Source: Lumnitzera littorea (taxonomy: Eukaryota; Streptophyta; Magnoliopsida; Myrtales; Combretaceae). From it: a DNA stretch of 64,000 bases. The notes under the pieces are model-generated. The model saw only the letters and a program-made list of their open reading frames with translations. It was not told the DNA's origin and searched no databases. Every line of letters begins with the position of its first letter. Within the stretch, counting starts at the first letter, position 1. Position numbers and translations under genes: made by a program. The stretch spans positions 74,606,365-74,670,364 of the forward strand of contig JAMXBB010000003.1 in NCBI GenBank assembly GCA_024138015.1, written 5' to 3'. Below are positions 23,006-34,975 of the stretch, piece after piece.

Positions 23006-24845
23006 TTATAAAGTGGACCTGAGAATTTGGAAACATATGGATTATTGGACATTCAACACTAGTAGATTTTAAAAAAAAAAAGAAGAAAGAAGAAGAAAAC
23101 ACGAGAAAAGACTTAAGAAGGAAAGAAAATGAAAGAAAGAATATAAGATAATATTTTGACTATTTAATTGTCATGTAACAAGGGAAAAAAATGACAATTA
23201 TTTAAATATTAATACCTTTTTTCCTTAAATCACTCTAATTTAAAAAGAGAAAAACAAAAGTGGAAGCCGAAAGTATTTCATGCGGTTACATTTTTCTTTT
23301 CCTCTCAATTTTATCTGTTTCTTAAAATCATTGAATCTCCATCTTTCCCTCCAAAATTATTTCTTCCCTTTCCCTAATTCCAAATGAAGAAAGAACATGA
23401 AAGAGGCGGGTTCGGTATTGAGACCCGCTAACGCACTAAAACGAGAATCATTGGCCTTGAATGAAATAAGAGGAAGCCTTCTTGGTGCGGCAGTCCAGTG
23501 ACAATTTCTGTGGGTTGTTACGAAGTTTTGCTATATTTGTTCAAGTAATATATGAAAGGAAGGTAAAAATTACAGAAAGAAATAAAAATTATAAAATGTA
23601 TGAGGAGACTTTATGAAGGAAATCCTTTGCAATTTTTTCTTTATTAGGACAGTGCGTTCGGAAAGTTAAATCCGTTTATTTTCTCTGCTGTAAATTACTA
23701 TTTACAAGGCTCGAATTTTTATAATAAGCATACTCCTTATGAATTTTCTTTCCTTCGTTAACCTGAATAAACTGCCGAATTATATTAGAAATTTCGAATA
23801 AATATGGCAGAATCATGAAAGGATTATTATACTAGCTTTGAGAAATGTTGCCAGGAAATGGAAAAAAATACGAGAGTCCACAAGGAAATTAAGAAGAAGA
23901 CTGGGGAATTCCTCATCAATATCTCCATCTACAAAATTTAAAAAAAAAAAAAAAAGTAATGTTATAAATATAGATAATTATAAAATCTCAAGAAAAAAAT
24001 ACAATTATAATATCAATACCAAAAGAAAAAGGAGAAGTAAATATATGACGTTTGAATTGCAATATTATAAAAACATTAAGAAGATTTTTCAATCTTCAAA
24101 GTAAAGTTTGAAAATTTACTAAATGCTGAAATATCATGTTCAGTTCATTTATTATCAATTTCCATCAGTGAAGCTCTATATTTTGAAAACCACAAAAACA
24201 TTAAGAAATGGTGTAGCACTTTTTATGGTGGACACAAGGACATTTACAATTTTTCGAGGGAAACCATAAATCTAAATGGTAGTTGTACCACACTTTTACA
24301 ATTCACAAGAGAACAGAAAAAATTATGATTTTTCGTTAATCTTTTTCCTCTTAGGTCCATAAGTCTATTCAAGGCTGTCTAGAGCTTTTGTGAAGTAAGA
24401 TGATTATCGAGTTTGACCCTCGTCATAACACCGGTCACTAGCAAATTTCCTATGGAAATGAAAAAAAATTACAAATAAAACAAATAAAAGAGAAGCGGAT
24501 TCATGAAACCCAGCAAAAGCGTCATATTTTCAAGTGTTATTTTCCTAATCATTCAAGAGAAAGAAGAGAAAAATAATATTTTATTCAAAACGTAATTTTA
24601 TAAGGGAAAAAAGGAGGATGATGTATCCAGGGCGTGTAAATATAATGCTATATATTGCACTTCACGCTCTTAATAGGAGAAACCGAAGAAAAGATCGATA
24701 AAAAATTAGAAAATTTTGTCTGGCTTAAGTAATAAAGAAGATACGGGAAATTTATTAGTTACAATTTGATATACTACATAAATTATAGATTAATCAGGTA
24801 AGATTTTACCTTCATATTGATACCTTCAATGGGTTGTGTGCTGAA
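23006..24845. other. Intergenic sequence, no gene supported
   Basis: Contains purine-rich and poly-A runs (23070-23130, 23940-23956) and a short hairpin around 23407-23429 (GCGGGT facing ACCCGC). A lysine/arginine-rich 88-aa frame at 23838-24104 is low in complexity and probably chance. No transposon domain was recognised. Confidence 0.45.
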
Positions 24846-26703
24846 GGGTTATTTTGGGTGTTGGGCTCCTAAAACCCATTCCAACCTATAAAGTCCTTAG
24901 ATCAACCTATCTTACCCATGTCCAAGCCGCTAGGTCCATGATTTAAGATTCGATTGCAACCTAGGCTCCTGACCTACCAATGGGTTGGTACTCAGGTTTC
25001 AAGAGTTCGACTCCACTAATGGCAATCATGGTTAAGATGCCTATGGATTGAAGGTCTACTTAAGAAGCTTGGTTAACAGATAGTTTGGGCACAAAGCAGA
25101 GGATCCAATGTATGTGGGATATGATCGATATATTATGCATCACGCCATCACTACGAATCTCAGATCTTACAAAAAATAAGTTATACTTTTTTATTTAGGC
25201 GAGATTCGAATATATCCACTTTTCAAATATATTTCCTCCCCAGCTGCTATAAATAGTGGTCCAACCCCACAAAGGGGTCACTTTACACATGCTTACACTC
25301 TTGTTCTTTAATCTTTCCTCAAATCCTATAAATTGTCGATTCAAGCATTAGAGTGGTCATGCTAAGCGATCCCAAACACTCCCTTATGGTGTTTTGTTTT
25401 GCATAGTTAGGTTGTATAGTCAAGACCTAATCCAAAATCTCTAGCAATGAAATTCCTAAGATGGGAGCTTGTATACCTAAGAAAGAGCATATGTAGAACG
25501 TCTTATCAAGGAAATGATTAATATATTCACCTCAAGACTGAATGTTGTCTTAAGATTTATGTAGGTAGAGATTGATGCTGGACCTTAAATCTCTTAACCT
25601 AATGCTTGTAAACAAGAACATCACAAGGGGGTACATGGGGGTTATCCAACATAGTTATTCCGATCCAATACTTAAGTTAGTAAGTTTGTGAGATGAAAAC
25701 AATAGAAGAAGAAAAGTTACACTTTCCCATTAAGGTGAAATTCAAACATATCCATTTCTAGAAATATTTCCTACCCAACTACTATTAGTAGGGGTCCAAC
25801 CCACAAGTTAGCCACTTTACACATTCTCACACTTCTTACTCTCTAAGCTTTTCTTAAATCCTACAAATTGCTAACTTAAGTATCAGAATAGGTAAGCTAA
25901 ACAATCCATTGGCACCCCTTCACATTGTTTTATTTTGTAAGCTTAGGTCCTATAATCGAGTCCTAATCCAAAATCTCTATTGGCAAAATTCCTAAGATGA
26001 TTGCTTGCATCACTAAGAAAGAGCATATGTATAAGGTTTTATTAAGGAAATGATTAATATGTTTGTCTCAACACTCAGTGTTGTCTCAAGATTTCTATCT
26101 ATAGAGATTGATGTTGGACCTTGGACCTCTTAACTAAAAGCCTAAAAAAGAAAACATTGTAACAGGATGCCGATGTTGTCCAGCGTGGTTATTCTCATAT
26201 TTAAGTCAACAAGTCATGCGATGAAAGCAATAACAATGAGGTAAAAACTTGAGAGTAAGTGAATATAACCTTACTTGTAGGGTTAAACCCTTATTTATAG
26301 TAGTAGGAGTGGAGATATATTCGAAAAGTGGATATATTCAAGGCTTGTCCAAATAAGAAATTATATCTTTCCCGTTTCGATAAAATCTAAGATTCTTGGA
26401 GGTAACATGGCATTTAATAGGTCAACAGACCTACATAAGTCCGATTATTAGGTTTGTATCCTCTTTAGTCCTTTGCCCAAGCTTACTAGACAAATTTCCA
26501 ATCCTTAGGGACCTCAAGCATTAATGCCATAAGTAAGAACACTTCATACATGGCTCTCGATCTAAAAGTAGCTTGTGTATTAGGGCAGAGATTGGATTTA
26601 GGTTGGAGATCTTGGAAAAAAGTTCGACCTTAGGCTAGAATAGGTTAACTTATGGTCCATGTAGGTTGGAAGGGCCTTAGGAACGTAGTTCCTAAAATAG
26701 CCT
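24846..26703. mobile_element. Inverted LTR-like composite (Tat-type arms)
   Basis: The left end (24846: GGGTTATTTTGGG, then CTCCTAAAACCCATTCCAAC) and the right end (26703, reversed: GGCTATTTTAGG, then TTCCTAAGGCCCTTCCAACC) are inverted copies about 400 bp long. Each arm leads to a TATA-like box (25248-25256 plus strand; near 26305 minus strand) and then to an R/U5-like segment containing TTCAAGCATTAGAGTGG. That segment resembles the TTGAGCGTCGGAGTG motif of Tat-lineage LTRs. So this looks like two LTRs in tail-to-tail orientation with a duplicated middle. No coding region is present. Family assignment is inferred. Confidence 0.5.
25183..26250 (+). repeat. 536-bp tandem duplication, two units
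   Basis: Unit 1 is about 25183-25717 and unit 2 about 25718-26250. Anchors give a constant period: GAAAGAGCATATGTA at 25481 and 26017, and GAGATTGATG at 25568 and 26104, both 536 bp apart. Each unit runs from plus-oriented R/U5-like sequence into a minus-oriented copy of the same, so each unit is itself a partial inverted repeat. The units differ at many positions. Confidence 0.8.
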
Positions 26704-27469
26704 ATCTACACTCAGTACAACTAAGATAAAACAATATTTTAGATTAATGACCATGCAAACTATTGAAATTATATCAATACCTTTAGAATTTATAATTACA
26801 TCCTTATACCCTTTTGTCATAGAGCATGCCCTTCTTTAGAGAAATTTTTAAGTGTGGCTATGCAATTATAAAACTTATTAAGGGGTGTTTATATATATTT
26901 AGAGCTTATTTAAAAGTCAAATGTAATGTCATAGGGAAATAGATTTACATTTAAAAGCTAGAGAGTGTCAACATAATTTTAAAAGTTTTAAGGGGCAATT
27001 AGTCTTTAGTAATTTGAGTTCAATCAAGCCAAGAAATGAAGAGAAGCCTACAAAATGAGAAATGGAACCAACTAATGGTTTAATTACTAAGTTATGAACT
27101 CTAAATTGGATTTATGAAAAATCTTCTATTATTTTAGGAACAATAAAGGGTTTATGATGCATAGATATTTTACAAGCTTTTATCAAAATCTATATGTAAC
27201 TTTATGAAATTTAACTAAATTTACAAACGTAAATGGATTATATGGAATTAAAATGATGCTAAAAATAAATTTATTTCTACTGTTGAAACAAAATCAATGC
27301 ATTAGACATTTAAGATAAGTTACATTTATACAAATATTTAACGAAATATAACAATTTTACAAATTTGAAGTACTTAACATCACTTAGAAGCAACATATAA
27401 ATACCAAAATGCCCTTTATTAACACATTGAGATTTATGTCATCCAAAGAAATTTAAGGAAAAATGTTAT
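26704..27469. other. AT-rich intergenic sequence, no gene seen
   Basis: No open frame of interest, RNA gene or transposon terminus was recognised. Confidence 0.5.
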
Positions 27470-28205
27470 TGATAGTTAACCAATGCCACCAAGGCCTCAA
27501 AGGCCCAAGCCCACTAAGGGGCTCGGTTTAAACATCAGTAAAACCCTTTCAACCTAAAAGAAGAGAAGCTTTAAATCGGTTTAGACTTTGCCCTTACTTG
27601 AGGCAAAGACTAAACACTTTAGGAGTGCTCAATATGGGAGTGCCTAACCTTCACTCCAAATCCTAAAGAAAGGAAACTCGCTCTCCCCTAGAGGACTATA
27701 TTAGGGGAGCCCACTCAACTATAAGTCAAGCGCTTGCCCTACTCCCTGCTTTCTTTCTCTCTCCTTATTAAATGTTGAATGACTACTTATTGTATGACCT
27801 ATAGACTACCCATCAAATTAGGGTAGCTACCCACTATTGATGGGTTAAACCTATTCCCCATGTGTCTACCAACTGGCAAACAAGTGGTTGCCTTATTTAG
27901 CACCGACAGTGCCACCTCTTTGGATTTTGCACTAGCCAATCCTCCCCTGCCATGTATTCGTACAAGTTGGCATTCTCAACCTATAAATAAAGGTAAGGTC
28001 TCCAGGTGAGGGAGGACTCTTTTACTCACTTGAGAATTCACTACCCTATTACATTTATTCTCCTACTATCCTCACTAACTTGAGCATTAGAGAGCCATCA
28101 TTGGTTATACCATAAGGGGGCTTTTTGCAGGTCCATCTCCATTCATGGTTGAAGAACCACATAAAGTTCACCTAGGAGATATGGTTGTAATATCCCTCAT
28201 CATCA
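27470..28205 (+). mobile_element. Tat-type gypsy LTR
   Basis: It starts TGATAGTTAACC at 27470 and ends CTCATCA near 28205, giving about 735 bp with TG...CA ends. A TATA box sits at 27981-27989 (CTATAAATAAAGG). About 110-160 bp downstream come the motifs ACTTGAGCATTAGAGAG and GGGGGCTTTTTGCAGGT, the R/U5 signature of plant Tat-lineage LTRs. Directly after it lies TTTGGCACTC, a weakened form of the TTTGGCGCCGTCTG block that follows the 5' LTR in this lineage, and a matching gag relic lies about 850 bp further on. No 3' partner LTR was found in the window. Confidence 0.65.
27981..27989 (+). promoter_or_regulatory. TATA box of Tat-type LTR
   Basis: CTATAAATAAAGG lies upstream of the conserved ACTTGAGCATTAGAG segment, in the correct order for an LTR promoter. 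Confidence 0.5.
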
Positions 28206-28223
28206 TTTGGCACTCACCATTCT
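28206..28223 (+). other. Primer-binding-site-like start of Tat interior
   Basis: TTTGGCACTCACCATTCT immediately follows the LTR end and partly matches the TTTGGCGCCGTCTG block found at this place in Tat-lineage elements. Confidence 0.4.
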
Positions 28224-29059
28224 CTAAAATCCACCAAGATGATTAAGAGCAAAAATACAAACATTAACCATAGTTATTAAAATTGTGATTTTATAAATTT
28301 ATAATTTTGGGAAACCCTTTCAAGTTAACTTGTGTGTAAAATTGTTTTTGTATAAAAAATTATATTTTTAACTGAGTTTACATATAAACTTGGTAGAAAC
28401 TTACATTTTTTACTAAGTTTACTAATTTTATATATCTAAATTGAATGGGCTAAAAAATTAAAAAAAAAAAATACAGCTAAGTTTTTACGAGCTGACTATT
28501 AGTATATTACATTATCTTCCCTATTCTATTTCAATTTTTTTTTTCCTCCTTCCTTCCTTCTTAATCCCTTATTTTATGTTCATAGTCTTCATTTAGGTTA
28601 TAACTCTAATAACAAAGATTACAAAAAAAAAAAAAAACCTATATACTTCAATTTCTACTATTAATAATTTAAAATGAATTTAAATATTTAATTTTCTTTA
28701 ATTCGTTACTTTTTTATTCAAAAAAATGATGGAAAAAGTTTAGTTTCTACTTTGTTTATCCTTCTTCTATATATGTTAAATTAAATATTATTAAGAATTT
28801 TTTATGAAAAAGAACTTTGTTTCTTTGTTTCTTTGTTTCTTTGTTTCTTTGTTTCCATCATATATTTCAAGTTTTGAATAATTACTATGAGCATATCCAT
28901 AGTTTTTTAAAACTATTTTACATAGAAATTTATATTTTAATTTTAGAAATTTAGATTTTAATTTCACATTTTGATTTTACCAACCTTCTAGTAATTTTAG
29001 GTAAAATCACATGTTTGACAACCTTGCCCTTAACCATTACTCCTAACTAATGGTGACCA
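28224..29059. other. Untranslated leader of Tat relic, AT-rich
   Basis: No coding content. It holds poly-A and poly-T tracts and an 8-bp microsatellite (TTTCTTTG, about five units, 28815-28855). By position it is the leader between the LTR and gag. Confidence 0.4.
28815..28855. repeat. 8-bp microsatellite TTTCTTTG x5
   Basis: Five near-perfect units in tandem. Confidence 0.9.
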
Positions 29060-30065
29060 ACTAAATACAAACCCACAACTACCAATGGATGCATATCCAT
29101 CAGACATGGAACAAGTCAAAGCAATGCTATAAGAACTCATGGAAACCAACGCTAAGGTTCTCTAATAAAACATCTATCTAAGACAATAATTGGTTGCAAC
29201 CCAAAAACTAAAGGAAAAAATCAATCCTAATGATAAAGTCAACCTTGAGGACATGGTTAGTAGCTCCTTGAGTCAACATAGCAAGCATCTTAGGTGCTTA
29301 CCTACACTACCCTCCAACCCTATGCACCCACGCGATGGTATTCAAAACGAACAACATCTCTTAACAGACCTACATGAATAGTTGAATATTAATTGTGATA
29401 AGGTGTATTGCTAGGTTACTTATTCAAGAACAAGCCCAACTAGGAGAGACCCCTCTCTTAAATTCTCACCATGACACCTAAACAACATGAACAATTGTGA
29501 GTTAGATGAACACATTCGATGTGCTTTTAGTTTGTATGATCATAAGTGCCTTGAATCATTCACCAAACAATCCAGAACGGCCACAAGCAAAAGTCTCTTC
29601 ACCATGGGCATCTTCAAAAAAACCCTTCTACGAGGTGTACACCTCCCTTATTTGAACAACTATGATGTAACAGGCAATTCGGATGACAACCTAACATACT
29701 TCTATAAGATGATGAGCCTTTATAACTTCTCTAACACAATAATGTGCAAGGCATTCTCGAACACATTAACCAGAGTCACATTAGTCTAGTTTAACCCTTC
29801 CAAGAGCACTTCTTAAGTAGTAAAGTCTTGTGTAGAGACTCATTCACCTTATACAACATGTGCCAATGCCTAAACAAAACACTATGGGCATATCTCGAGC
29901 GTTTTAACCATGCTTAGTTGCTCATTCCTAAAGTAAAATCTAGAACATCACTCCAAGTAATCATATACGACCTATACATGAGCAATAAGCTCTTTGAAGC
30001 AACTATATTACACCAACCTAATAATTTCGAAGATTTTCTGACCATCATCGAACAATGCTCTAGGT
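29060..30065 (+). pseudogene. Tat-type gypsy gag relic
   Basis: The clearest part is the frame 29487-29789. KTLLRGVHLPYLNNYD followed by DDNLTYFYKMMSLYNF and MCKAFSNTLTRVTLV follows the conserved gag block of Tat-lineage elements (...P.ik.YdGt.DP.dHl..F...M......d...c.aFp.tL.g.A). Earlier frame 29190-29381 is the charged N-terminal region. Stop codons and the early end show decay. Near 30065 the text switches without a gap to a copia polymerase, so the Tat relic is truncated there. Confidence 0.6.
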
Positions 30066-30916
30066 CTAATATCTTACTTCCTAAGGATTGAAGTTAAGTA
30101 GATACATGATGGAATTTTTATTTCGTAAAAGAAATATGCAGAAGATGTTTTGAAGAATTTTAAGATGGAGGCATGCAAATCAATACCAACACCAGTTGAA
30201 GAAAGATTGAAACTTGAAAAAGAAGCCAGTACTGAATTGGTTAATGTAACAAATTTTAGAAGATTTGTTGGAAATCTAAGTTACTTAACAGTAACTAGAC
30301 TTGATATTATCTATGGAGTTAAACTAATAAGTAGATTCATGAATTTGCCATGACAATCTCATTAGCAAGCTATAAAGCGAATTTTAAGGTATATCAAAGG
30401 AACAATTAATGATGGAATATTTTATTCAAGTGCTAATAAGATAGAACTAGTTAGATATGTAGATGGTGACAAAGGTAATAGCATTGTAAACTAAAAAAGT
30501 ACTTCGACTTACGTTTTTCATCTTGGTTTAGGAGCATTTTCATGGTCATCCAAAAAGTAACAAGTAGTTGCCCTTTCAATAGCTGAAGCTACATAGCAGC
30601 AACAAGTTGTGTCACTTAATCAGTTTAGTTATGAAAAATGTTAAGTGAGCTACAATATCAACAAAATAATCCTACAAAAAAATTTGTGATAATAAATCAA
30701 TAATTACTTTGACAAAAAATCCAGTCTTTCATGATCGTAGCAAACACATTGATATTAAATATCACTACATTCAAGACTTGGTGAAAAACAAAGGGATTGT
30801 GGTTGAATACTATACTTTTGAAGATCAAGTTACTAATATTTTTACAAAACCACTTAAAGCTAATACATTTTTTAAGATGAAAGAGGCATTGAAGATGATG
30901 AAGGCAAGCTTCGTTT
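30066..30916 (+). pseudogene. Copia reverse transcriptase/RNase H 3' end relic
   Basis: It starts in the middle of reverse transcriptase (YFLRIEVK, then KKYAEDVLKNFKMEACK across a stop). It continues with TPVEERLKLEKE and FRRFVGNLSYLTVTRLDI, the standard C-terminal RT block of Ty1/copia. RNase H follows with GAFSWSSKK, SIAEAT and, at 30709-30918, NPVFHDRSKHIDIKYHYI and VTNIFTKPL. All are close to family consensus, but several stops interrupt. The upstream two thirds of the element are missing. Confidence 0.85.
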
Positions 30917-30927
30917 AAGGGAGGCAA
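30917..30927 (+). other. Polypurine tract of copia relic
   Basis: AAGGGAGGCAA lies immediately before the LTR start TGTTAG, in the normal position for plus-strand priming. Confidence 0.75.
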
Positions 30928-31198
30928 TGTTAGAAATTAAGCCAAGCTTACTAACTAATTGCTCATATTTAGTATATGGTAAATATTAAGTTTACTATTA
31001 TTATTTGTGGTGTAAAAATTAAGAGGTTACATGTTCTATTTTTAGTATAAGCAAGCTATAAATACCATATAGCCTTATTGTAAAAGTGTATCAAGAAAAA
31101 GCAATATAATAAAAAGTAGAGAGAGCTCCAACGCGTTCTTAATGTTGTGTGTATGACTAGGTAATTCTCTCATATTTGCTATTGTCAAAAATTTGACA
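30928..31198 (+). mobile_element. Copia 3' LTR (~270 bp)
   Basis: It begins TGTTAGAAATTAAGCC directly after the polypurine tract. A TATA box (CTATAAATACC) lies at 31056-31066, and a CT-containing end, CATATTTGCTATTGTCAAAA, is near 31171-31190. The exact 3' end is uncertain; TTTGACA at 31198 is the best candidate. The partner 5' LTR is not in the window. Confidence 0.7.
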
Positions 31199-31513
31199 TG
31201 TAAAAGCAGTTAACGTAAGTTTCTATAAAAAATAATTTTATATACGAGTTAACTCGAAAAAACCTTTCTAAATTGTAAACTTGTAGAATTATATTAGTAG
31301 AATTGCAATTTTGATAATTATAAGCAATATAATTAATTGACCAATAAATCATAAATCTAAACTAACATAGATTTCTATATTGTCATGCTTTAAGATAAGA
31401 TTTAAGCTTAATTTAATAAAATGCTTTCAAATATTGTTTATACAATATGCAATTGAGAATATAATGACAAAAAGGAAGAGAAAGTAGTTAGGTAATCTCT
31501 TCTTTAGCGATGA

Positions 31514-31810
31514 GTTTGCCTCAATAGAGCTAGACTCTACACTTTATCACTACTTCACTTTGATGACTGATTAATAATGCAAAATTGTAATTATAAGGTT
31601 TCTTTGTTTAAGGTTCCTTTGGTATGCCATTTTCGATTGTGATGACTGACATTTCTCATGGAACCTCCCCTGTAAAGTGTTAAACTCTCACATCTCTCTT
31701 CTCTCTCTCTTTAACTATGAGTATGAAAGGAGATGAAGTAAATCATTTTTCATTTCAAGTTCAAAATATATATAGCATGGGAAAACCGAATAATGCTAGA
31801 TTGGTCTAGT
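31514..31810 (+). repeat. Diverged direct repeat, copy 1
   Basis: It shares AAGGTTTCTT..TAAGGTTCCTTT, a C/T-rich tract, GGAGATGAAGTAAAT and AAATATATATAG in order with 32927-33215. The offset is 1413-1456 bp. The spacing would suit the ends of a small non-autonomous element, but no termini were identified. Confidence 0.5.
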
Positions 31811-32926
31811 TAAACTGATGGGATAGGTAGGGTAATTTATGGGTTTTATACTTAATAGTGATGTTGGTGCTCCTATTACCCCATCAATCTCAAAGTTTTG
31901 ATTAAGTAAAATTAATTAGGTCAAACAATTGTATAACTTAGATGATTAAGGCAATGAGTTAGCACTACAGAAACTAACGATACTCTAGAACTAAATTCAA
32001 ACTAAGAATATCAATACTTGTTAGAAAGTATCAATACCTCTTACCATGTTGTAACATGGTAATCTTAACCATTAAAAACATGTCTTATCACCAAATTTTG
32101 TTTAAATTGACGTCTATATGATTAATCAATTGAAAATATCAATTTATGGTTATTAAATCCAAATTTTTAGTGAAACAAAAATAAAAGATTTTTTTCCAAT
32201 TTAAATAGCATTTGGTTGTAAAAACCAAACTAAATAAACAAAACTGGACAACTTAAATAGAAGGAGTACAGGGCAGTACAACCCTATTATACTATTATTA
32301 TATTATATCTAGTTTACATAATACTGGACACAAACCTTTATAATGTTCCTTATTTATTATACACAAGTGTTGATCTCGTTATTGTACCATGACATTCATA
32401 CCATAAATATTGTCTAATATATATTTAATTATATTTTTATATTATTTAAAATTATTTGATAAGTACTATTTAAATGAATTGTAAGAGAATATTTCTAAGA
32501 TTTAAAAAAACTTATGTTTTTATCTAATAAAGTTAAGTTTTATACCATACTCTAAATGGGATAAATTTTAGACATTTTCTCTAGTCCTTGACCCCTTTTT
32601 GGTTCAGTAACTAAGTTAAAATTGTAAACTAAACATTGGACAAAAATTTTTGTCTAGTCCATTCTTATAAGTTTTATGCAACCAAACGGTACCTTAGAGT
32701 ATAATGTAGAGCCACATTATCTAAGAGAAACCTTGCATGCATGTCTTTTAAATGAACACACTTAAAGGTTTAACACTACATGAACCATAAAAATAATAGG
32801 TTATGGGTCTTCTCCACTTGTATACATCAACCCACATCTTTCCAATATGAAATTTTTTTTCACATTTCTATCTAATAATTTTAGGTTTATGTCATAAAAA
32901 TCTTTTAGGAAATCATCCTTCAATAG

Positions 32927-33215
32927 GTTTGCCTTAAAAAAGCTAAACTTTATGCTCAATCTCCCTTTCATAACTTTACATCACAAAAAATGATACTCAT
33001 GATCATTATATTTGAAAGTGTACACCTTAATAATGATTAATAATGTTTTCAAGGTTTCTTCATCTAAGGTTCCTTTAATTTGATGGTCCTCTCTCTCTCT
33101 CTCTCTCAGAGTACAGCAAAGGATGAAGCAAATGGTATTTCATTTCAAATTGGAAATATATATAGTACAAGATAATCAAATAAGACTGAACCTATCTAGT
33201 GTACTGATGAAATGT
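32927..33215 (+). repeat. Diverged direct repeat, copy 2
   Basis: The second copy of the repeat at 31514-31810. The C/T tract has become a (CT)n microsatellite at 33089-33107. Confidence 0.5.
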
Positions 33216-33894
33216 TGAAGTTGGTTTGTGGCCTTAATCAGTCATTATTATATAAAAGAAAAAATACAACCTCAACGATGGTGAAATTTTATATTCTAAT
33301 TAAAAATTTATGATATTTAATTGTGACTATTGCTCTTAGATAATGCTTTTGCACATATAAATGGTATATAATGTTTATAATTGATTGTTTTCTATTAAAA
33401 AAATGTAAGGAGTAAATCAATAAGAAAGATTTTTTTTTTTCCAATAACTTAGGTAAGATATGTAATTGATATCTCCAAAATAATTATAATTGTGGTAAGT
33501 GTTTACTTTTAGAGCAATATTTAAATAAAGTCAAATATGAAGAGGCTTTTGATTAATAAAAAAGGAAATTTGTTCTTATTGTTTTCTTTATAATTATTAA
33601 AAATGGAATATACTTATGTAACAAATGTTGATTTTAATTAATTCACTTTTGAAAATCTAAAAGAGACAAAAGTTAGATACTAATGTTAGCCACACTATCT
33701 AAGGAAAGTAAAAATAAGTATGACAACCATATTAATATTAATTATATATTGAAAATAATTCATTTCTTTCAAGCAAATGTTGTACTAAGAATAAAGATTG
33801 TGATGAAACTTTAATGGAAAAAAAAAGGAGGATGTCTTAGGCTTTCAACATTAAGTACTATATCTAATATTATGTTTGTCATATTCAAAAATTC

Positions 33895-34491
33895 ACCGAT
33901 AGAGAATGTTGGACTTAGGCCTAACATCTATAGAAGAGAACACTATGAGGGGGTATTGAAGGGTTATCTAATGCGATCATTCTAATGCTTACGTCAATAA
34001 GGATGTGAGTGTAATAGATGTAAGAACTTGGGGTAAGTGTAGATGATCTTACCTATGGGGGGGTGGTGGTGACCCTCTATTTATAGTAGCTACGGTGGCA
34101 CTTTATCTAAAAAAAGGATATACTTAGATCCAATTTAAATTGGAAAGTAGATCTTCTCAATTTTAGGCAAGTCTAAAATCCATGGAGATGACATGATGGT
34201 AGATATGTTAGAGTCCTATGTAAGTTAGCATCTCCACCCAATGCCCATAATCAACCATAGTCTAAGCTTCAAGATCAAACCTTCGACCTTCAAAGGCCCC
34301 CTATACATGAAGATTGCAAGAAGATTCTTGACATTGTGAAGCTAAGTCCTAACCTTAAGGAAAGGTGGATATACTCCTAAAGGTTATGTATAGGTTGGAT
34401 CACTCAAAGAAGCGACTAATTTTAGGCGTATAAGGCTCATCCTTAGGTCGCTTGTAGGTTAACCGATAATAACGAAAGGTGGAAGTAGGCC
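33895..34491 (-). mobile_element. Minus-oriented Tat-type LTR-like relic
   Basis: Read on the minus strand it has a TATA box (CTATAAATAGAGG, near 34074-34086) followed by TTGACGTAAGCATTAGAATG (near 34000) and a CCCCTCATAGTGTTCTC segment. This matches, in order, the minus arm of the composite at 26100-26703 and the Tat R/U5 pattern. It is probably a third copy of that family. The outer boundary is approximate. Confidence 0.45.
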
Positions 34492-34492
34492 T

Positions 34493-34975
34493 TGGGTTCT
34501 AAGAGACTAACTAAGCAAACATGATCTCCCACGTTATCTAATTTGCCAGGTCTACTTTGCTTTGTTAGGTCTGCTCGGCCAGTTTAGGTTTGATTACCAA
34601 GGACAGTAGAACTTCAAGATTACTTATTTATATTTTATTTATTAGATTACTCTTATATTTTATTTCGTATTTATGAGACTACTATTAAAGCATCCTTTAT
34701 TTTATTTACAAAATTGTCCTTATACATAAATAATCCATGCTTATAGGGTTTTAGAATACTTATCACACTTATGACATTTCAATAAAAAAGCCCTTTGAGT
34801 ATTTTTTTTTTTAAACTCTTATATCTCGCTCTTATCAATCCTTTAGTAAGAAATATGGTGAGTCATCCTAATTTATATTTTGTGTATAACATCAAAGCAT
34901 AAAAAAGGTCGCATAATATTCATTTAGTGTGTCATATTCTCAAGGACAGTTTACGAATTTACTAATCCTTTGATT
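34493..34975 (+). mobile_element. 5' LTR of a decayed gypsy element
   Basis: It matches 38250-39936 collinearly, apart from an insertion in the latter. Shared landmarks are TTCTAAGAGACT, GGTCTGCTCGGCCA, AGAACTTCAAGA, ATAAATAATCC and CACCCTAATTTATA-type text, ending near TTACGAATTTACTAATCC. The interior between the two copies contains a gypsy protease relic. Confidence 0.6.

Larger units (their letters stand above)
31199..33894. other. AT-rich non-coding sequence containing a diverged direct repeat
   Basis: No gene was found. Two related stretches of about 290 bp lie here: 31514-31810 and 32927-33215. A CT microsatellite lies at 33089-33107. Confidence 0.45.

Noticed and set aside
23407..23429. 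GC hairpin as a terminator or regulatory site
   Set aside because: A single short inverted repeat in non-coding plant DNA, with no gene next to it.
23838..24104. Lysine/arginine-rich 88-aa frame
   Set aside because: Low complexity in A-rich DNA and contains a poly-lysine run from a poly-A tract. No support as a gene.
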